IMG/VR virus record: IMGVR_UViG_3300037246_001948
Location: 1 to 48,024 of that record
From: a virus
Reading direction: 5' to 3' (one strand)
DNA: 48,024 nt
Shown: positions 6,729 through 15,901 of the stretch, piece after piece
Layout: every line of letters begins with the position of its first letter
How positions within the stretch are numbered: the stretch's first letter is position 1
Made by a program: the position numbers and the translations under genes
Notes under the pieces: model-generated
Database searches by the model: none
Seen by the model: only the letters and a program-made list of their open reading frames with translations
Told to the model about the DNA's origin: nothing

Positions 6729-7124
6729 TTACTCCTCTGGAACTGGAATCGGCTCCTCATCAAGCAGCTCCTCGGGCGGGATCTCGGCAGCCTTTGATTT
6801 CTTCTTCGACTTCTTATCCAGCTTCTCTTCTGGCTTGATCGTATCCTCTAACGAAAAGGCATGTGTCGCCAGATTCGACGGTACTTCTTGCTTGTTAAAA
6901 GCCTTTTCGATATGGTCCAAAATCCACTGTACTTCCAGCTCAGACAGTTCATAGTCGGAGACGCTCTTTGCGTCTTCAAAGGGTACGGGAACTGCTACCT
7001 CGTGAAGATCTAAGTGGTCTCCTATTTTCGTTACAAGCCGGCCATCTGTTCTATTAACTCCCGGCAGGTTGACGATCAGCCAACTGACTAAAACTCGTTC
7101 ACCCTTGCTAATTCTGTATTTCAT
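6729..7124 (-). CDS. Hypothetical protein with charged C-terminal tail, 131 aa
   Basis: The first 90 residues look like a compact beta-rich domain. Residues 95-131 are a low-complexity charged tail, first Lys-rich (KLDKKSKKKSKAAE) and then Glu/Pro-rich, likely disordered. It lies between the fibre and the endolysin, where small tail accessory or fibre-assembly proteins often occur. It is preceded by a 27-base gap with a promoter-like motif. The start is supported by TGGAGAAACGAAG upstream. Function unknown. Confidence 0.65.
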   Translation of the reverse strand: MKYRISKGERVLVSWLIVNLPGVNRTDGRLVTKIGDHLDLHEVAVPVPFEDAKSVSDYELSELEVQWILDHIEKAFNKQEVPSNLATHAFSLEDTIKPEEKLDKKSKKKSKAAEIPPEELLDEEPIPVPEE

Positions 7125-7138
7125 CTTCGTTTCTCCAC

Positions 7139-7160
7139 GGTTAGTATTATTCTACACTAG
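7139..7160 (-). promoter_or_regulatory. Promoter-like motif TAGTGTAGAATA in a coupling break
   Basis: The minus strand reads CTAGTGTAGAATAATACTAA across the end of the fibre gene and the gap before the 131-aa gene. The 12-mer TAGTGTAGAATA recurs exactly at 18761-18775, also at a junction without overlap. The stop codon falls at a different place in the motif in the two copies, so coding does not explain it. TAGAAT would be a good -10 box; no strong -35 is visible. Confidence 0.4.
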
Positions 7161-10100
7161 TTTGGTTTCGTTCCCAGCGTCGTCTCGGAACCATAGTTCG
7201 CAAGGAGTAGCATCCTTAATAAAAATCTGCCCATATCCAGCCTCGTCACCAACCGCCGCCGCTCTTTCCAAAATCTTGATCGGGACAACGGTTCGCAGAC
7301 CCCCGGAGTCAAGCTGGGTGTGGAATTGGTACACGCCGTCCATCACCGCGTTAAATTGGAACATGCCTTCCTCAGCACCATCAGCATTGTCTACTATTTT
7401 TCCTGTAAAGCCAGCATAAGTTAGCAATTCAGGCGTTCCCGCATCGTTCTTCCCCAAGAACGAGATACCACCAACATCAAGTCCATCAGTATTTACATCT
7501 GTGTACATTGACAGATATGCCGCTCCGGTCCCTCCGCCTCTTATACTCATAACTGGTACAAGGCTTCCGCCATCTGTCAGATACCAGTAGAGACGACCTT
7601 TCTCAGAACCATCAGTAACAACCGACATGAGATTGTATATCGCGCCATATTCTGTTAGATTATCAGCAGAATCTAGCCCATAAAAAGAGAGCGCACCAGC
7701 AGAACCCCAAGCTCCCTTAGCGTCTGTTTGCAACCTAAACTCAGGGGCGGTCGCATGATGAGATGTGATCGTGCCGTTAGCCTCGAAAATAGTCGATGGT
7801 GTAGCTGTGCCGATGCCGATATAGCCGTCTGAACCCCGCAAGAAAAAAGCGTGCGTATAAATGTCACTCCCTACGCGGAAGTCTACATCCACGTTGACAC
7901 TGTTGACTATCACGCCATCGGTTGAAACCTCAAATAAATTCCAGATAGATACCGGATTGGCTTGAGCGTCCTGAACATACATGGTAATCGTGCCTACTCC
8001 GGCATTATCCCAAAGAGAGATTCCGGCACTGCCTTCATCCGTTTGGTCCCCCCTAAATGCCGCTCCGACATAGTCTAGGTTAAACCAGAGGTCAAACCTA
8101 TCGCCAGCCAACGCCTTTCCTATCCGTCCGTAAGTGTTATCGCCGTTAACGGCTATTCGTATCCACGCTTGCGTCACATCGTCTATGTCAAGCGCAGTCG
8201 CAGGTGCTCGAGTTCCGATACCTACGTTACCATCAGAGCCTTGAACAAAAAAGGCATCGTCTAGATTGTCGCTCTCGACACGGTAGTCCATATCAATACC
8301 GCCGTCATTGACAACGACCTCTGTTGCTAAGAATGAGAGGGGATATGCAACCGCCCCTGCTACATATGTAGCGAAGTAGATCCCTGAACTCTCGGCTCCG
8401 TCGCTGACATCATCTAGCGCAACTAATAGGCTCAAGGCTAGTACTAGTTGATCGTTATCGTTCTCAACGAAGAATCCCTGACGCTGACCGAATCCATTAG
8501 CCGGGGTTCCAGACGAATAGAGGGTGTGATTATGGAAGGCTTGTAGGCCTATAGTGTTAGGAGTGGTTTTTCTACTCTCAAATACCCCACCGCCCCCTTG
8601 AAGAGCATAATACAGGGCATGATAACCCTCAGTAGAGAGGCTAATAGCGCTGGAGCCTGACCCTCCAGACTCTTTGGTGGCTCCAAGAGCAAGACTACCG
8701 GATCTGTTTGGAGTTGATCCGGTGGATCCCCCATATATAACAGCAAAGGATGTGTTGTCCCCAAAGTCAGACCAACGCAGTGATTTGCTTGCTTGTGCCG
8801 CCGACTCATCAAACCAGACACCACTCTGCCAGAGTTTTACAGCTCCCGCACCGAATATGGCACTACCGTCCGTGTCAATATATCCCTGAGTTGTTGTCCC
8901 GCCCCTAAACAACAGCTGCCCTGTGGACCGGTCCCATAGTATATTGGCCTTGGATGCTGTGTTGTCTCCAAGTAGCACATCCCCCGCCCCAAGAGATTCA
9001 GAGTTATAGGATTGGGCGTTTGAAAGGATAACAAGGGATGTGGTAGCTGCTGCGGCGAGGTTAGAACCAAAGAACGCGTCGCCATCATTATCTAGGCGAA
9101 TCGTCTCGGCCCCTGCATGATGCATCACAATATCGCCGTCGACGAGCTGTGTGGCTTCGAAAATTACGGCATAGTTGGGGTCAGTGGGATCGTATCTGAA
9201 GTGAGCGCCTGCAGGATCTCCAACGTGCATCTTGTAATTGCCTGAATGATCACCTATAAAGACTCCTACACCCACCAGGTAGTCGGTTGCATTTCCTAGC
9301 TTAATAGCTCCTGATGTGATTGTAACGTCGCCTGCAATAGTGGCAGACGTAGCTACAAGCGCACCAGCTGGGCTTACCCTGAAAGGAGCAGATGCAGGCG
9401 TAGCGCTCCCAGCATAGAAAGCTGGATTTACCCCGCCGCTGTCTAAGCCAACAGTGTTGGCTCCGCTGCCTGCAACCAGTGATGTAGCTCCCAGTGTCCA
9501 CCCGCCGATCACACCTGCCGTGGCAGTAATACCAGTGGCATCTAGGACAACAGCGCCAGCGCCGGCTAAAGCCTTACCATCTGTGGCCCGTAGGCCAAAC
9601 TGCAGCACATCATTATTGATGCCTGCAACGTGCCATTCCTCACCGTTATACAGAAAAGCAGGGTAGCCCATTCGAACACCGATAAAACCGGATCCGGGAT
9701 TCTTATTGTTTCCAACTCGGAACTCTCCTGCTCTAACCAACCCTAGATTTATATCTATGTCTGATAAACCATTAATTGTAGTGATTGTGTTGGCTGATAT
9801 ATTGCTCACTTCGCCAAACAATTGCTCTACTTGGGCTTCCAGCTGCAAGACACGAGCTTGTTCTGCTGCAGTCCACGCAAAATCCATCTCGCCGGTAGCT
9901 AAAAATATAGTCTGCCCGACAACTTGTCTGCCACCCAAAGATGGTTGCAAATCGATATGGCGCCGCATCCAATCTTCAAGTGCCATCATGTCGTATATGA
10001 TCTCGACAGGAAGATCGTAAACAGTCCAACCCATATCAGCAAGGAGTTGCATCTGCTGTTGATCCTTGATGATTTGAACACGCGTCTGATGTGTGGGCCC

Positions 10101-10505
10101 CTGGACGCGAACAATTAGCCGTCTTTGAGGAAACAAGAAGTCAGCAACTATTCCCCCGAGCTGCAGTCGACCACCAAGCAACGAAGATTGAAAATCGAAA
10201 TCTATATCAGGAGACAGCCTCCGCTTTCGAAGCTGCTTGTAGAAAATGCGCTCAGGTAATGTGCCTCGCACCTTTGAAAGCGAGACAGCTCGCAGCTCTC
10301 GGGGATCTTCAGCTACATCTACCCGGCCCGATGGACGGCGATGAATTATCAATCCTTCTACTCGAGGGAGGCGATCTCTGAGTCTGTAGCTTGTAATCTT
10401 GAATGGTCGCCACGGCCGCGGTTTGGCCTTCTTAACCATGCGAGATTTAAGCGGCTTGATTTTGCCAACTTGCGTATAAACAGGGCGTTTCTTCTTCACT
10501 GGCAT
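7152..10505 (-). CDS. Tail fibre protein with a nuclease-fold-like N-terminus, 1117 aa
   Basis: The first 40 residues are basic. Residues about 80-180 resemble the DUF559/VSR branch of PD-(D/E)XK nucleases: GTLPERIF, VADF (Asp122), LIVRVQG (131-136), GPTH, Asp148 and GWTVYDLP. The usual IExDG is VRVQG, so the active-site Glu and Asp are lost. A coiled-coil stretch follows (about 210-240). The rest is repetitive and Gly/Ala/Thr-rich, with GIGT(A/R)xP motifs near residues 760 and 900 that are typical of fibre shafts. The C-terminus (EAGYGQIFIKD, LWFRDDAGNE) matches common phage fibre ends. It overlaps the nozzle-like gene by TAATG. The role is host binding; the function of the N-terminal domain is inferred to be structural. 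Confidence 0.75.
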   Translation of the reverse strand: MPVKKKRPVYTQVGKIKPLKSRMVKKAKPRPWRPFKITSYRLRDRLPRVEGLIIHRRPSGRVDVAEDPRELRAVSLSKVRGTLPERIFYKQLRKRRLSPDIDFDFQSSLLGGRLQLGGIVADFLFPQRRLIVRVQGPTHQTRVQIIKDQQQMQLLADMGWTVYDLPVEIIYDMMALEDWMRRHIDLQPSLGGRQVVGQTIFLATGEMDFAWTAAEQARVLQLEAQVEQLFGEVSNISANTITTINGLSDIDINLGLVRAGEFRVGNNKNPGSGFIGVRMGYPAFLYNGEEWHVAGINNDVLQFGLRATDGKALAGAGAVVLDATGITATAGVIGGWTLGATSLVAGSGANTVGLDSGGVNPAFYAGSATPASAPFRVSPAGALVATSATIAGDVTITSGAIKLGNATDYLVGVGVFIGDHSGNYKMHVGDPAGAHFRYDPTDPNYAVIFEATQLVDGDIVMHHAGAETIRLDNDGDAFFGSNLAAAATTSLVILSNAQSYNSESLGAGDVLLGDNTASKANILWDRSTGQLLFRGGTTTQGYIDTDGSAIFGAGAVKLWQSGVWFDESAAQASKSLRWSDFGDNTSFAVIYGGSTGSTPNRSGSLALGATKESGGSGSSAISLSTEGYHALYYALQGGGGVFESRKTTPNTIGLQAFHNHTLYSSGTPANGFGQRQGFFVENDNDQLVLALSLLVALDDVSDGAESSGIYFATYVAGAVAYPLSFLATEVVVNDGGIDMDYRVESDNLDDAFFVQGSDGNVGIGTRAPATALDIDDVTQAWIRIAVNGDNTYGRIGKALAGDRFDLWFNLDYVGAAFRGDQTDEGSAGISLWDNAGVGTITMYVQDAQANPVSIWNLFEVSTDGVIVNSVNVDVDFRVGSDIYTHAFFLRGSDGYIGIGTATPSTIFEANGTITSHHATAPEFRLQTDAKGAWGSAGALSFYGLDSADNLTEYGAIYNLMSVVTDGSEKGRLYWYLTDGGSLVPVMSIRGGGTGAAYLSMYTDVNTDGLDVGGISFLGKNDAGTPELLTYAGFTGKIVDNADGAEEGMFQFNAVMDGVYQFHTQLDSGGLRTVVPIKILERAAAVGDEAGYGQIFIKDATPCELWFRDDAGNETKLV

Positions 10506-12784
10506 TACGTCACCAACCCTGTCTCTACCAGGCTTACACGGAAGCGATATTCAAGTGCTCCACCTTCCCTGCCGTCCTTATCGCTGATAGCTACAAGACG
10601 TCCATTCATCGAGGTCAAATAACAGTAGTAATCTGTGCCATCTAAATCTTTGAACGCGATCGATTTCGCCGAATCTCTGGCTGCTTTCAGTTGATTTTTT
10701 ATTTCCTCGGACGTCTGATCCATAATGTAATCGCCGAAGCGAGCATAGCTGGCACCAATAATTTCCATGACCCAGCCGTATACGGTCTTCGGACGCATGA
10801 TATATCTGATCGTCACGTCTTCAATGATCGGGGCATTAGAGTTCATAGCACAGGAGATCGTGAATCGAAGTGAAATAAAATTATATTCAACAGATGGAGG
10901 AGCACCGGAGAACGGCAGCTCTGTCACCCCTGCAGAAGTAATCGTGCCAAGGTTCGTCCACGACCCATAATCAAGTTTATATTCCACGACTATTGTTTGT
11001 GAAGTTGCAAGATTAATCGCACTTACGATAACTGATGGGGATGATTTAAGAACCCGCTTTTGTCCCATCGTCATTTGCGACATGGTTATTCTGTGTGTGC
11101 CTGACGCTTTATAATCTGCAGCTGGATACTCACTCCTAGCTCGCTGTTTCTTATACAGAGTGGCATTGGTTACTCCAGTTCCTACAAGATCATTGTGGAG
11201 CCAGAAGCGATTATTGATTGTGTCGTTTGCAAGCATTGTCCAGCCAACAGATGTTGTTGGAAGCGTGTTGATTGTGTGCCATCCGACACCATTCCATGAA
11301 AGCAAATAGCCTTCGTACTTGTCGGTGGTCTTGATTGCTGTGCAGTATAAAAATTCGCCTTTGGCAAGGAAGTTATCGAATTCCCCGAGTTCCTCAAATG
11401 ATTCGCCGTCCATGGATGCGAGCACCGTTGGCCTACTGATAGTTAGCCAAGTTAGACGACTAAAAAATGGAGAAATAGGGAACGGATCCGCATTGGATGT
11501 AGGAGAAATATCTGTAACCTTTGCGCCGTTCCATGTGATGATCTTGTCCTGAATTGGGAAGATAAGCAACCCATTCCACACAGCCATAGAGCAGAAGTTT
11601 GTGGAATGATATTCGTCAGAGTAATCAAGAACCTTGCGAGCTATGTTGTCTTCACCAATAGACCAGAGCCCATCATAACGAGCTGTATACAAGGCAGTTC
11701 CGTAAGTGATGATGTAGACCACCGGGACAGAGCCGGGACCCACTATAATCACGTCTGCGTCAAGCGGCCCATCTCCTTCAAGATCACTCAAGTCTGTTTC
11801 AGATCCCCGGTGAACATAGTTTGTGCCGTGTTCGTGAACGTAGGTGTAGCCATTATGCATGACTGCCCGCCCAAAGTTGCGAGCGAAGCCATTGACACCG
11901 CATTTTGTCCAGACCGGTGAGCCCGATCCGCTGATCAAACTCCATGGACCCCCAGCTGTAACTGTGCCGGTACCATCGTTCCCGCCAGCATGAGCAGCCT
12001 CTACCAAATACATCGCATCGCCGCTTGCAAGCAGCGCCGCAAGGACTTCGGCAGACGTGGTCACACCATCGTCGATCGTGACGGTGATAACATTTCCAAC
12101 AACGGCGACTGTGGCTGTGCCTGGCCCGAACCCGGTTCCGCCATCTACATAGGTTAGCGTGATTGAGTTGCCATCTGTGCCGTACTCAAGCGCTGTAAGC
12201 AGAAGATCGTTGTTGTCGCCGCCCAAAGCCGTCGTCAGGGCAGCCCTGGCGCCCGTCTCCACGTTTCCAGTGAGAGACTTATACATTAGGCCATTTCGTA
12301 GATTTGTGGGCGGACAGACGAAAATGTAGGTTCCGTTGGAAAAAGCGAAGTTGATCCCCCCGGGCCATGTAGTAGCCCATCCATCTGAGCCTGGAGTGTC
12401 TAACCTGCGCAGTCCTACCTCTCCATATGTGTAAAATTTGTTGGCAAACCCGAAGCCGCCATGTTTTGTATTGTTGTCTTCATCGCTAACATGGAGTTGG
12501 GCAGAGCGCAGAATAACGCCCGGGAATCGAGCATCAATGTCTCCCTCGGAGACAACATAGCCCATCGGATCTGTGCCCCAAAGATAACCAATACCATGTG
12601 ACCAAGACTCTTGTGTGAGCGGCTGGTAGAGCTGCAGATCTCCGAATGATGCAGACGTACCAGGCGTCTCGCCACGAGGCGCATAGTCAGACACATCTTG
12701 AATTTGGTAGCTGTTGGGAACGAGCCGGTAAGACTTATCGTTGATCTTTACGTCTTCCCTAAGTCCCGCGGGGAGATCTGTCAT
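10505..12784 (-). CDS. Tail nozzle-like virion protein, 759 aa
   Basis: A long beta-rich protein with many Trp, Tyr and Gly residues and repeating strand patterns (ADVIIVGPGSVPVVYIITYG, LYTARYDGLWSIGED) that suggest a beta-propeller. Length and position, after the adaptor-like gene and before the fibre, match the tail nozzle (tubular protein B) of podoviruses. The C-terminal part has an extra beta domain (VIVSAINLATSQTIVVEY). It starts with an ATG 12 bases after the adaptor-like gene, with GGAGGG upstream. No catalytic motif is seen. Identified by order and fold pattern, not by direct similarity. Confidence 0.55.
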   Translation of the reverse strand: MTDLPAGLREDVKINDKSYRLVPNSYQIQDVSDYAPRGETPGTSASFGDLQLYQPLTQESWSHGIGYLWGTDPMGYVVSEGDIDARFPGVILRSAQLHVSDEDNNTKHGGFGFANKFYTYGEVGLRRLDTPGSDGWATTWPGGINFAFSNGTYIFVCPPTNLRNGLMYKSLTGNVETGARAALTTALGGDNNDLLLTALEYGTDGNSITLTYVDGGTGFGPGTATVAVVGNVITVTIDDGVTTSAEVLAALLASGDAMYLVEAAHAGGNDGTGTVTAGGPWSLISGSGSPVWTKCGVNGFARNFGRAVMHNGYTYVHEHGTNYVHRGSETDLSDLEGDGPLDADVIIVGPGSVPVVYIITYGTALYTARYDGLWSIGEDNIARKVLDYSDEYHSTNFCSMAVWNGLLIFPIQDKIITWNGAKVTDISPTSNADPFPISPFFSRLTWLTISRPTVLASMDGESFEELGEFDNFLAKGEFLYCTAIKTTDKYEGYLLSWNGVGWHTINTLPTTSVGWTMLANDTINNRFWLHNDLVGTGVTNATLYKKQRARSEYPAADYKASGTHRITMSQMTMGQKRVLKSSPSVIVSAINLATSQTIVVEYKLDYGSWTNLGTITSAGVTELPFSGAPPSVEYNFISLRFTISCAMNSNAPIIEDVTIRYIMRPKTVYGWVMEIIGASYARFGDYIMDQTSEEIKNQLKAARDSAKSIAFKDLDGTDYYCYLTSMNGRLVAISDKDGREGGALEYRFRVSLVETGLVT

Positions 12785-12796
12785 ACCAACCCTCCA

Positions 12797-13915
12797 TTAG
12801 AAACCCGCCCAATCAAGCGGGTCGCCATCTACGTTAGCATATGCGAGGGCTGGATCATCTTCTGTCCAGAACAGTTGATCCGGAGCTTGGAAAGCTTTGG
12901 CTGCTTTAATTGCTTCTGACTTGATCATCTGGTCAGTAAAGTTACTATCGAAGCGCGCTCTGTCTGCGTTGCTATCGTCTTTGTGCCAATCATATAAAGC
13001 AGCCCTGGCTCTGGAGAGCACAAAATCGATAGGAACAGCTGTCGTGGCGGCATCGGTGTCGAGCTCAGCAGGGACAGTGATGTAACGGATCATAATGCGG
13101 GAGCCGGCGAATTGATTATCATACGCAGCTTTGAAGCGCATCTTGTCCGGCCATTGTTTATTGTCAAAATCACAGGCATGGACTGGATACCAGTCTTCGT
13201 CCTTTTTTGTAGGGTTAGTGATGGCAACCAGCGTATCCGCTTTTGGCGCTGCTCCAATTGCAAGAACCCAGGTAATCTTCTTGGTTGCGTTATCGATCGT
13301 AGCAATCTTTCTAGCAGAGCCTTTGCCTGTGCCATCGTAGAAAGTGATCCAGTAGTCTGTGGTCAAATGGCTAATATCTTCAGTGGTATCGAGGGTGCAT
13401 TCTGTGGTTGTGCCTGTGGACGCAACACCATATCGCCCAACCGAAGATGGCCTTTCAACCCAAACCTGAAAAACCATAAAGGGTTTCATGGTCGTGAGAA
13501 AAGTGTATTCCATCATGTCTCGAGCGACACATAATGAGAAGTCTTCTTTGGTCTCAAAGAATTCAGGCCACGCATTGCGCATGGCCTCGTTGATTGCTTC
13601 GTGAACCATCTTTGGGCTGTAAAAATCGAGGATCTCAAATAGTGCAGCAGTTCCCATTCCGGTGGGCGTGAATTCAAGTGTGACGTTTTTACTTACCTTG
13701 TTGGAATCAATGATCATCCTGGTTTCGTCGTTTGCAAGCTCATAGTACCAGGAGCGATTCCAGAAGTCGTCTCGCTGGACAAGAAAATTAGCCACGATAA
13801 CCACGTCAGTTTGCGAAGTGATTGCTTCTTGGCTGGTGTAGCGATAGAAGCGCATACCCATCTGACGCCCTAGTGCACGACGCAGATCTTTTCTCGTCTC
13901 CGTAGGCTCAGCCAT
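12797..13915 (-). CDS. Head-to-tail adaptor-like virion protein, 372 aa
   Basis: The protein has a helical N-terminus (TRKDLRRALGRQMG), a beta-rich middle and a C-terminal helical part (FVLSRARAALYDWHKDD). Residues about 160-235 contain an inserted beta module (TTECTLDTT, GTGKGSARKIATID, TLVAITNP) of a kind often found in phage tail and capsid-linked proteins. It lies between the basic repeat protein and the nozzle-like gene, the place of an adaptor or tubular protein A. No enzymatic motif. Call rests on order and architecture. Confidence 0.5.
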   Translation of the reverse strand: MAEPTETRKDLRRALGRQMGMRFYRYTSQEAITSQTDVVIVANFLVQRDDFWNRSWYYELANDETRMIIDSNKVSKNVTLEFTPTGMGTAALFEILDFYSPKMVHEAINEAMRNAWPEFFETKEDFSLCVARDMMEYTFLTTMKPFMVFQVWVERPSSVGRYGVASTGTTTECTLDTTEDISHLTTDYWITFYDGTGKGSARKIATIDNATKKITWVLAIGAAPKADTLVAITNPTKKDEDWYPVHACDFDNKQWPDKMRFKAAYDNQFAGSRIMIRYITVPAELDTDAATTAVPIDFVLSRARAALYDWHKDDSNADRARFDSNFTDQMIKSEAIKAAKAFQAPDQLFWTEDDPALAYANVDGDPLDWAGF

Positions 13916-13918
13916 AGA

Positions 13919-14683
13919 CTATGCCTTTCGCTTCTTTCCGGCCGCGGCCATCTTCTGAAAACGCTTCTTGCCGTATTTTTTTCTACCGATCGCAGCGGCT
14001 ACTGCCTCTCCACTCTTCGCGCCACTAGCCTTAGCCGATTTTGCCAATGCTTTAAAGCGCTTACCACTACCCGGCTTCGATGTTGCTTTCGCCTTCTGGT
14101 AATTTTTGCGAGCTGCAATACGGGCAGATAGAGACTTTTTGCGCTTGCGCCGCCCAACAGATTGTGCCGATTTAGGAACAGAACGAGCACGCTCCGTTGT
14201 TTTCACCATCTGGAGTTTTTTGCGGCGAGCTGCAGAACGAGCAAGAGGTCTTTTGCGAGGTGCAGAACGATCACGCTCCGTTGTTTCTACCGTCTGGAGC
14301 CTTTTGCGAGCTGCAGAACGAGCAAGAGGTCTTTCGCGAGGTGCAGAACGATCACGCTCCGTTGTTTCTACCGTCTGGAGCCTTTTGCGAGCTGCAGAAC
14401 GAGCAAGAGGTCTTTCGCGAGGTGCAGAACGATCACGCTCCGTTGTTTCTACCGTCTGGAGCCTTTTGCGAGCTGCAGAACGAGCAAGAGGTCTTTCGCG
14501 AGTTGCGGAACGATCACGCTCTGTTGTTTCTACCATCCGGAGCTTTTTGCGGCGAGCTGCAGAACGAGCAAGTAAAGACTTTCTACGTTTGCGCCGCTTA
14601 AGAGATTGTGCTGATTTAGGAACAGAAGCTGCCATATTTGTTTTCACGCTCGCAGAGAACGTGCCTCCAGTGATCTTCGGCAT
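13919..14683 (-). CDS. Very basic tandem-repeat protein, 254 aa
   Basis: Arg and Lys dominate throughout. The centre is built from 27-residue units containing DRSAPRERPLARSAARKRL followed by QTVETTE. An outer repeat, SVPKSAQS then RRKR and AR.AAR, brackets them at residues about 20-45 and 165-195. The C-terminus (AAAIGRKKYGKKRFQKMAA) is another basic module. The composition resembles histone H1-like or protamine-like DNA-compacting proteins. It lies among virion genes, with TAATG overlap to the gene before and 3 bases to the gene after, so it may be packaged with the genome. The DNA repeats leave other frames open by chance; the gene order and overlaps favour this strand. Confidence 0.6.
   Translation of the reverse strand: MPKITGGTFSASVKTNMAASVPKSAQSLKRRKRRKSLLARSAARRKKLRMVETTERDRSATRERPLARSAARKRLQTVETTERDRSAPRERPLARSAARKRLQTVETTERDRSAPRERPLARSAARKRLQTVETTERDRSAPRKRPLARSAARRKKLQMVKTTERARSVPKSAQSVGRRKRKKSLSARIAARKNYQKAKATSKPGSGKRFKALAKSAKASGAKSGEAVAAAIGRKKYGKKRFQKMAAAGKKRKA
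14249..14572. repeat. 81-bp tandem repeat, four units plus a degenerate one
   Basis: Units begin at 14249, 14330, 14411 and 14492, exactly 81 bases apart. The second and third are nearly identical and the fourth has several changes. A fifth, degenerate copy with a 3-base insertion covers about 14165-14248. The period is a multiple of three, so gain or loss of a unit keeps the basic protein in frame. Near identity of the central units points to recent expansion. Confidence 0.85.
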
Positions 14684-15063
14684 TACTCAATCCATACAGC
14701 TTTGAAGCCGACATATCCTATCGCCCCACCGTCGTCCGCGGACAAAGCAATGACTACTGCCTTACCAGCAGGGAATCTCAGGGCAGGAGAAAAATCAAGG
14801 TTCTGTACCCCGGCGATCCCGATTGGGATTGCAAAATGGTCAGTAGCAGCAGGACACTCAATCGTAAACTCCTCACTAGCAGCAGGAGCTACATCAAAAC
14901 CGAAGTACACTCCAGAGATACACCAGCTTCCAACAGTCTCGGCTGCTGTAGGTGTGCGAGTTGTCTTGCGAGCTGGTAGTGTTTTTGTGGCAATTGTATC
15001 CGCTGCCGGCTTATGGAACATATCTCCAGCAGCCAATACGCCAGCCGTTTCTTGTTTACTCAT
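14683..15063 (-). CDS. Beta-rich capsid-associated protein, 126 aa
   Basis: After a flexible N-terminus (Ala/Thr/Lys-rich, residues 1-45), the rest is a likely beta sandwich: ISGVYFGFDVAP, EEFTIECPA, PALRFPAGKAVVIALSADD, IGYVGFKAVWIE. This looks like a receptor-binding or decoration-type virion fold. Good ribosome binding site (GAGG) before the ATG. It ends by TAATG overlap with the basic repeat gene. No catalytic residues. Role inferred from position in the head gene group. Confidence 0.55.
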   Translation of the reverse strand: MSKQETAGVLAAGDMFHKPAADTIATKTLPARKTTRTPTAAETVGSWCISGVYFGFDVAPAASEEFTIECPAATDHFAIPIGIAGVQNLDFSPALRFPAGKAVVIALSADDGGAIGYVGFKAVWIE

Positions 15064-15072
15064 CTGAACCTC

Positions 15073-15849
15073 CTACATATCATCGCCAGCCATAGGCATG
15101 GGCTCCGTGGGAGATCCATACTTAGAGCTGACAGCGTTCCAATCGTCGACCAACACTCTTTCGTGTCTGTGTTTTCCACGATCGGTCGCGCTCAAAATAT
15201 GCTTGCGCGCCGCCAGCTCTTCTTTCTCAAGCATCATCTGACGGTAGCGATCGGCCACAATTTTAGGAACCTTGATGGGTTGACCAGCAGGAAGTTGCCA
15301 CTCCATACCATTGATTCGTATAACCTCGTTGTACAGTTTTGGAATAGTAAACCCCCCCTGACCACGAATAAAAACTACCTTGCCTGGGGAAAGTATTTCT
15401 TCTTGAGGCATATCTTTGAGGGATTGAATAAATCTTTGACGATCCAGAGAAGCATTCGCTTTCAATGCTGCAGTCGTACTCGAAACAGCTTTTGCCGCGT
15501 CTGCTTGAGCTTGTGCTCGGATTGCTGGATCGACGCTATCTGAAACATCTGCCGCATGCTCCAGAATCTTATCTCTATCCTCGTCCCATTTCCTTTGAGC
15601 ATTTTCCATTTCGACAATGCGCTCTCTGATCTTGCTGAGTTCATCTCGGAGCGCTAGGCCGTCTTCGTCTTGCTGATCCATGCGCGACAGAACAGAGCCC
15701 ATCCCTTTCAGAAGTTGATCGAGCTGGAGCCCTATGTCTAACGCTTCAAGACCGGAGGTTGTTGCAGGATGTGACTCCTCAGCCGCTTGTACAGCGACTT
15801 CCTCCATGCCTGAAATCTGCCCACCATCTTCAGGATCATTATCGTCCAC
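15073..15849 (-). CDS. Coiled-coil virion-region protein, 258 aa
   Basis: An acidic start (MDDNDPEDGGQ) is followed by a long coiled coil at about residues 40-150 (ELSKIRERIVEMENAQRKWDE, then Ala-rich helices). The C-terminal part is compact and mixed, including KVVFIRGQGGFTIPKLYNE and a helical VADRYRQMMLEKEELAARK. It starts with a good ribosome binding site (AAGGAG) and lies between capsid accessory genes. Could be a head-completion or internal protein. I do not recognise the family. The 52-base gap before it holds a hairpin-like GAGAGGGG/CCCCTCTC repeat at about 15870-15893. Confidence 0.55.
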   Translation of the reverse strand: MDDNDPEDGGQISGMEEVAVQAAEESHPATTSGLEALDIGLQLDQLLKGMGSVLSRMDQQDEDGLALRDELSKIRERIVEMENAQRKWDEDRDKILEHAADVSDSVDPAIRAQAQADAAKAVSSTTAALKANASLDRQRFIQSLKDMPQEEILSPGKVVFIRGQGGFTIPKLYNEVIRINGMEWQLPAGQPIKVPKIVADRYRQMMLEKEELAARKHILSATDRGKHRHERVLVDDWNAVSSKYGSPTEPMPMAGDDM

Positions 15850-15869
15850 GATATATCTCCTTAGATATG

Positions 15870-15894
15870 AGAGAGGGGATTGCTCCCCTCTCTA
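15870..15894 (-). terminator. Hairpin in the gap after a capsid accessory gene
   Basis: GAGAGGGG and CCCCTCTC pair around the short loop ATTGCT in the gap between 15849 and 15902. On the minus strand the hairpin follows the stop of the 152-aa capsid accessory gene and precedes the start of the coiled-coil gene. Downstream on that strand the sequence is ATATCTAAGG, not a U tract, so it may weaken rather than stop transcription, lowering the level of later genes relative to capsid. Confidence 0.5.
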
Positions 15895-15901
15895 TTTCCG
15901 A

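Noticed and set aside
14106-14705. Long plus-strand open frames opposite the 81-bp repeats
   Set aside because: Three plus frames stay open because the repeat period is a multiple of three. They encode unlikely Cys/Arg-rich strings, have no ribosome binding sites, and contradict the coupled minus-strand gene order.
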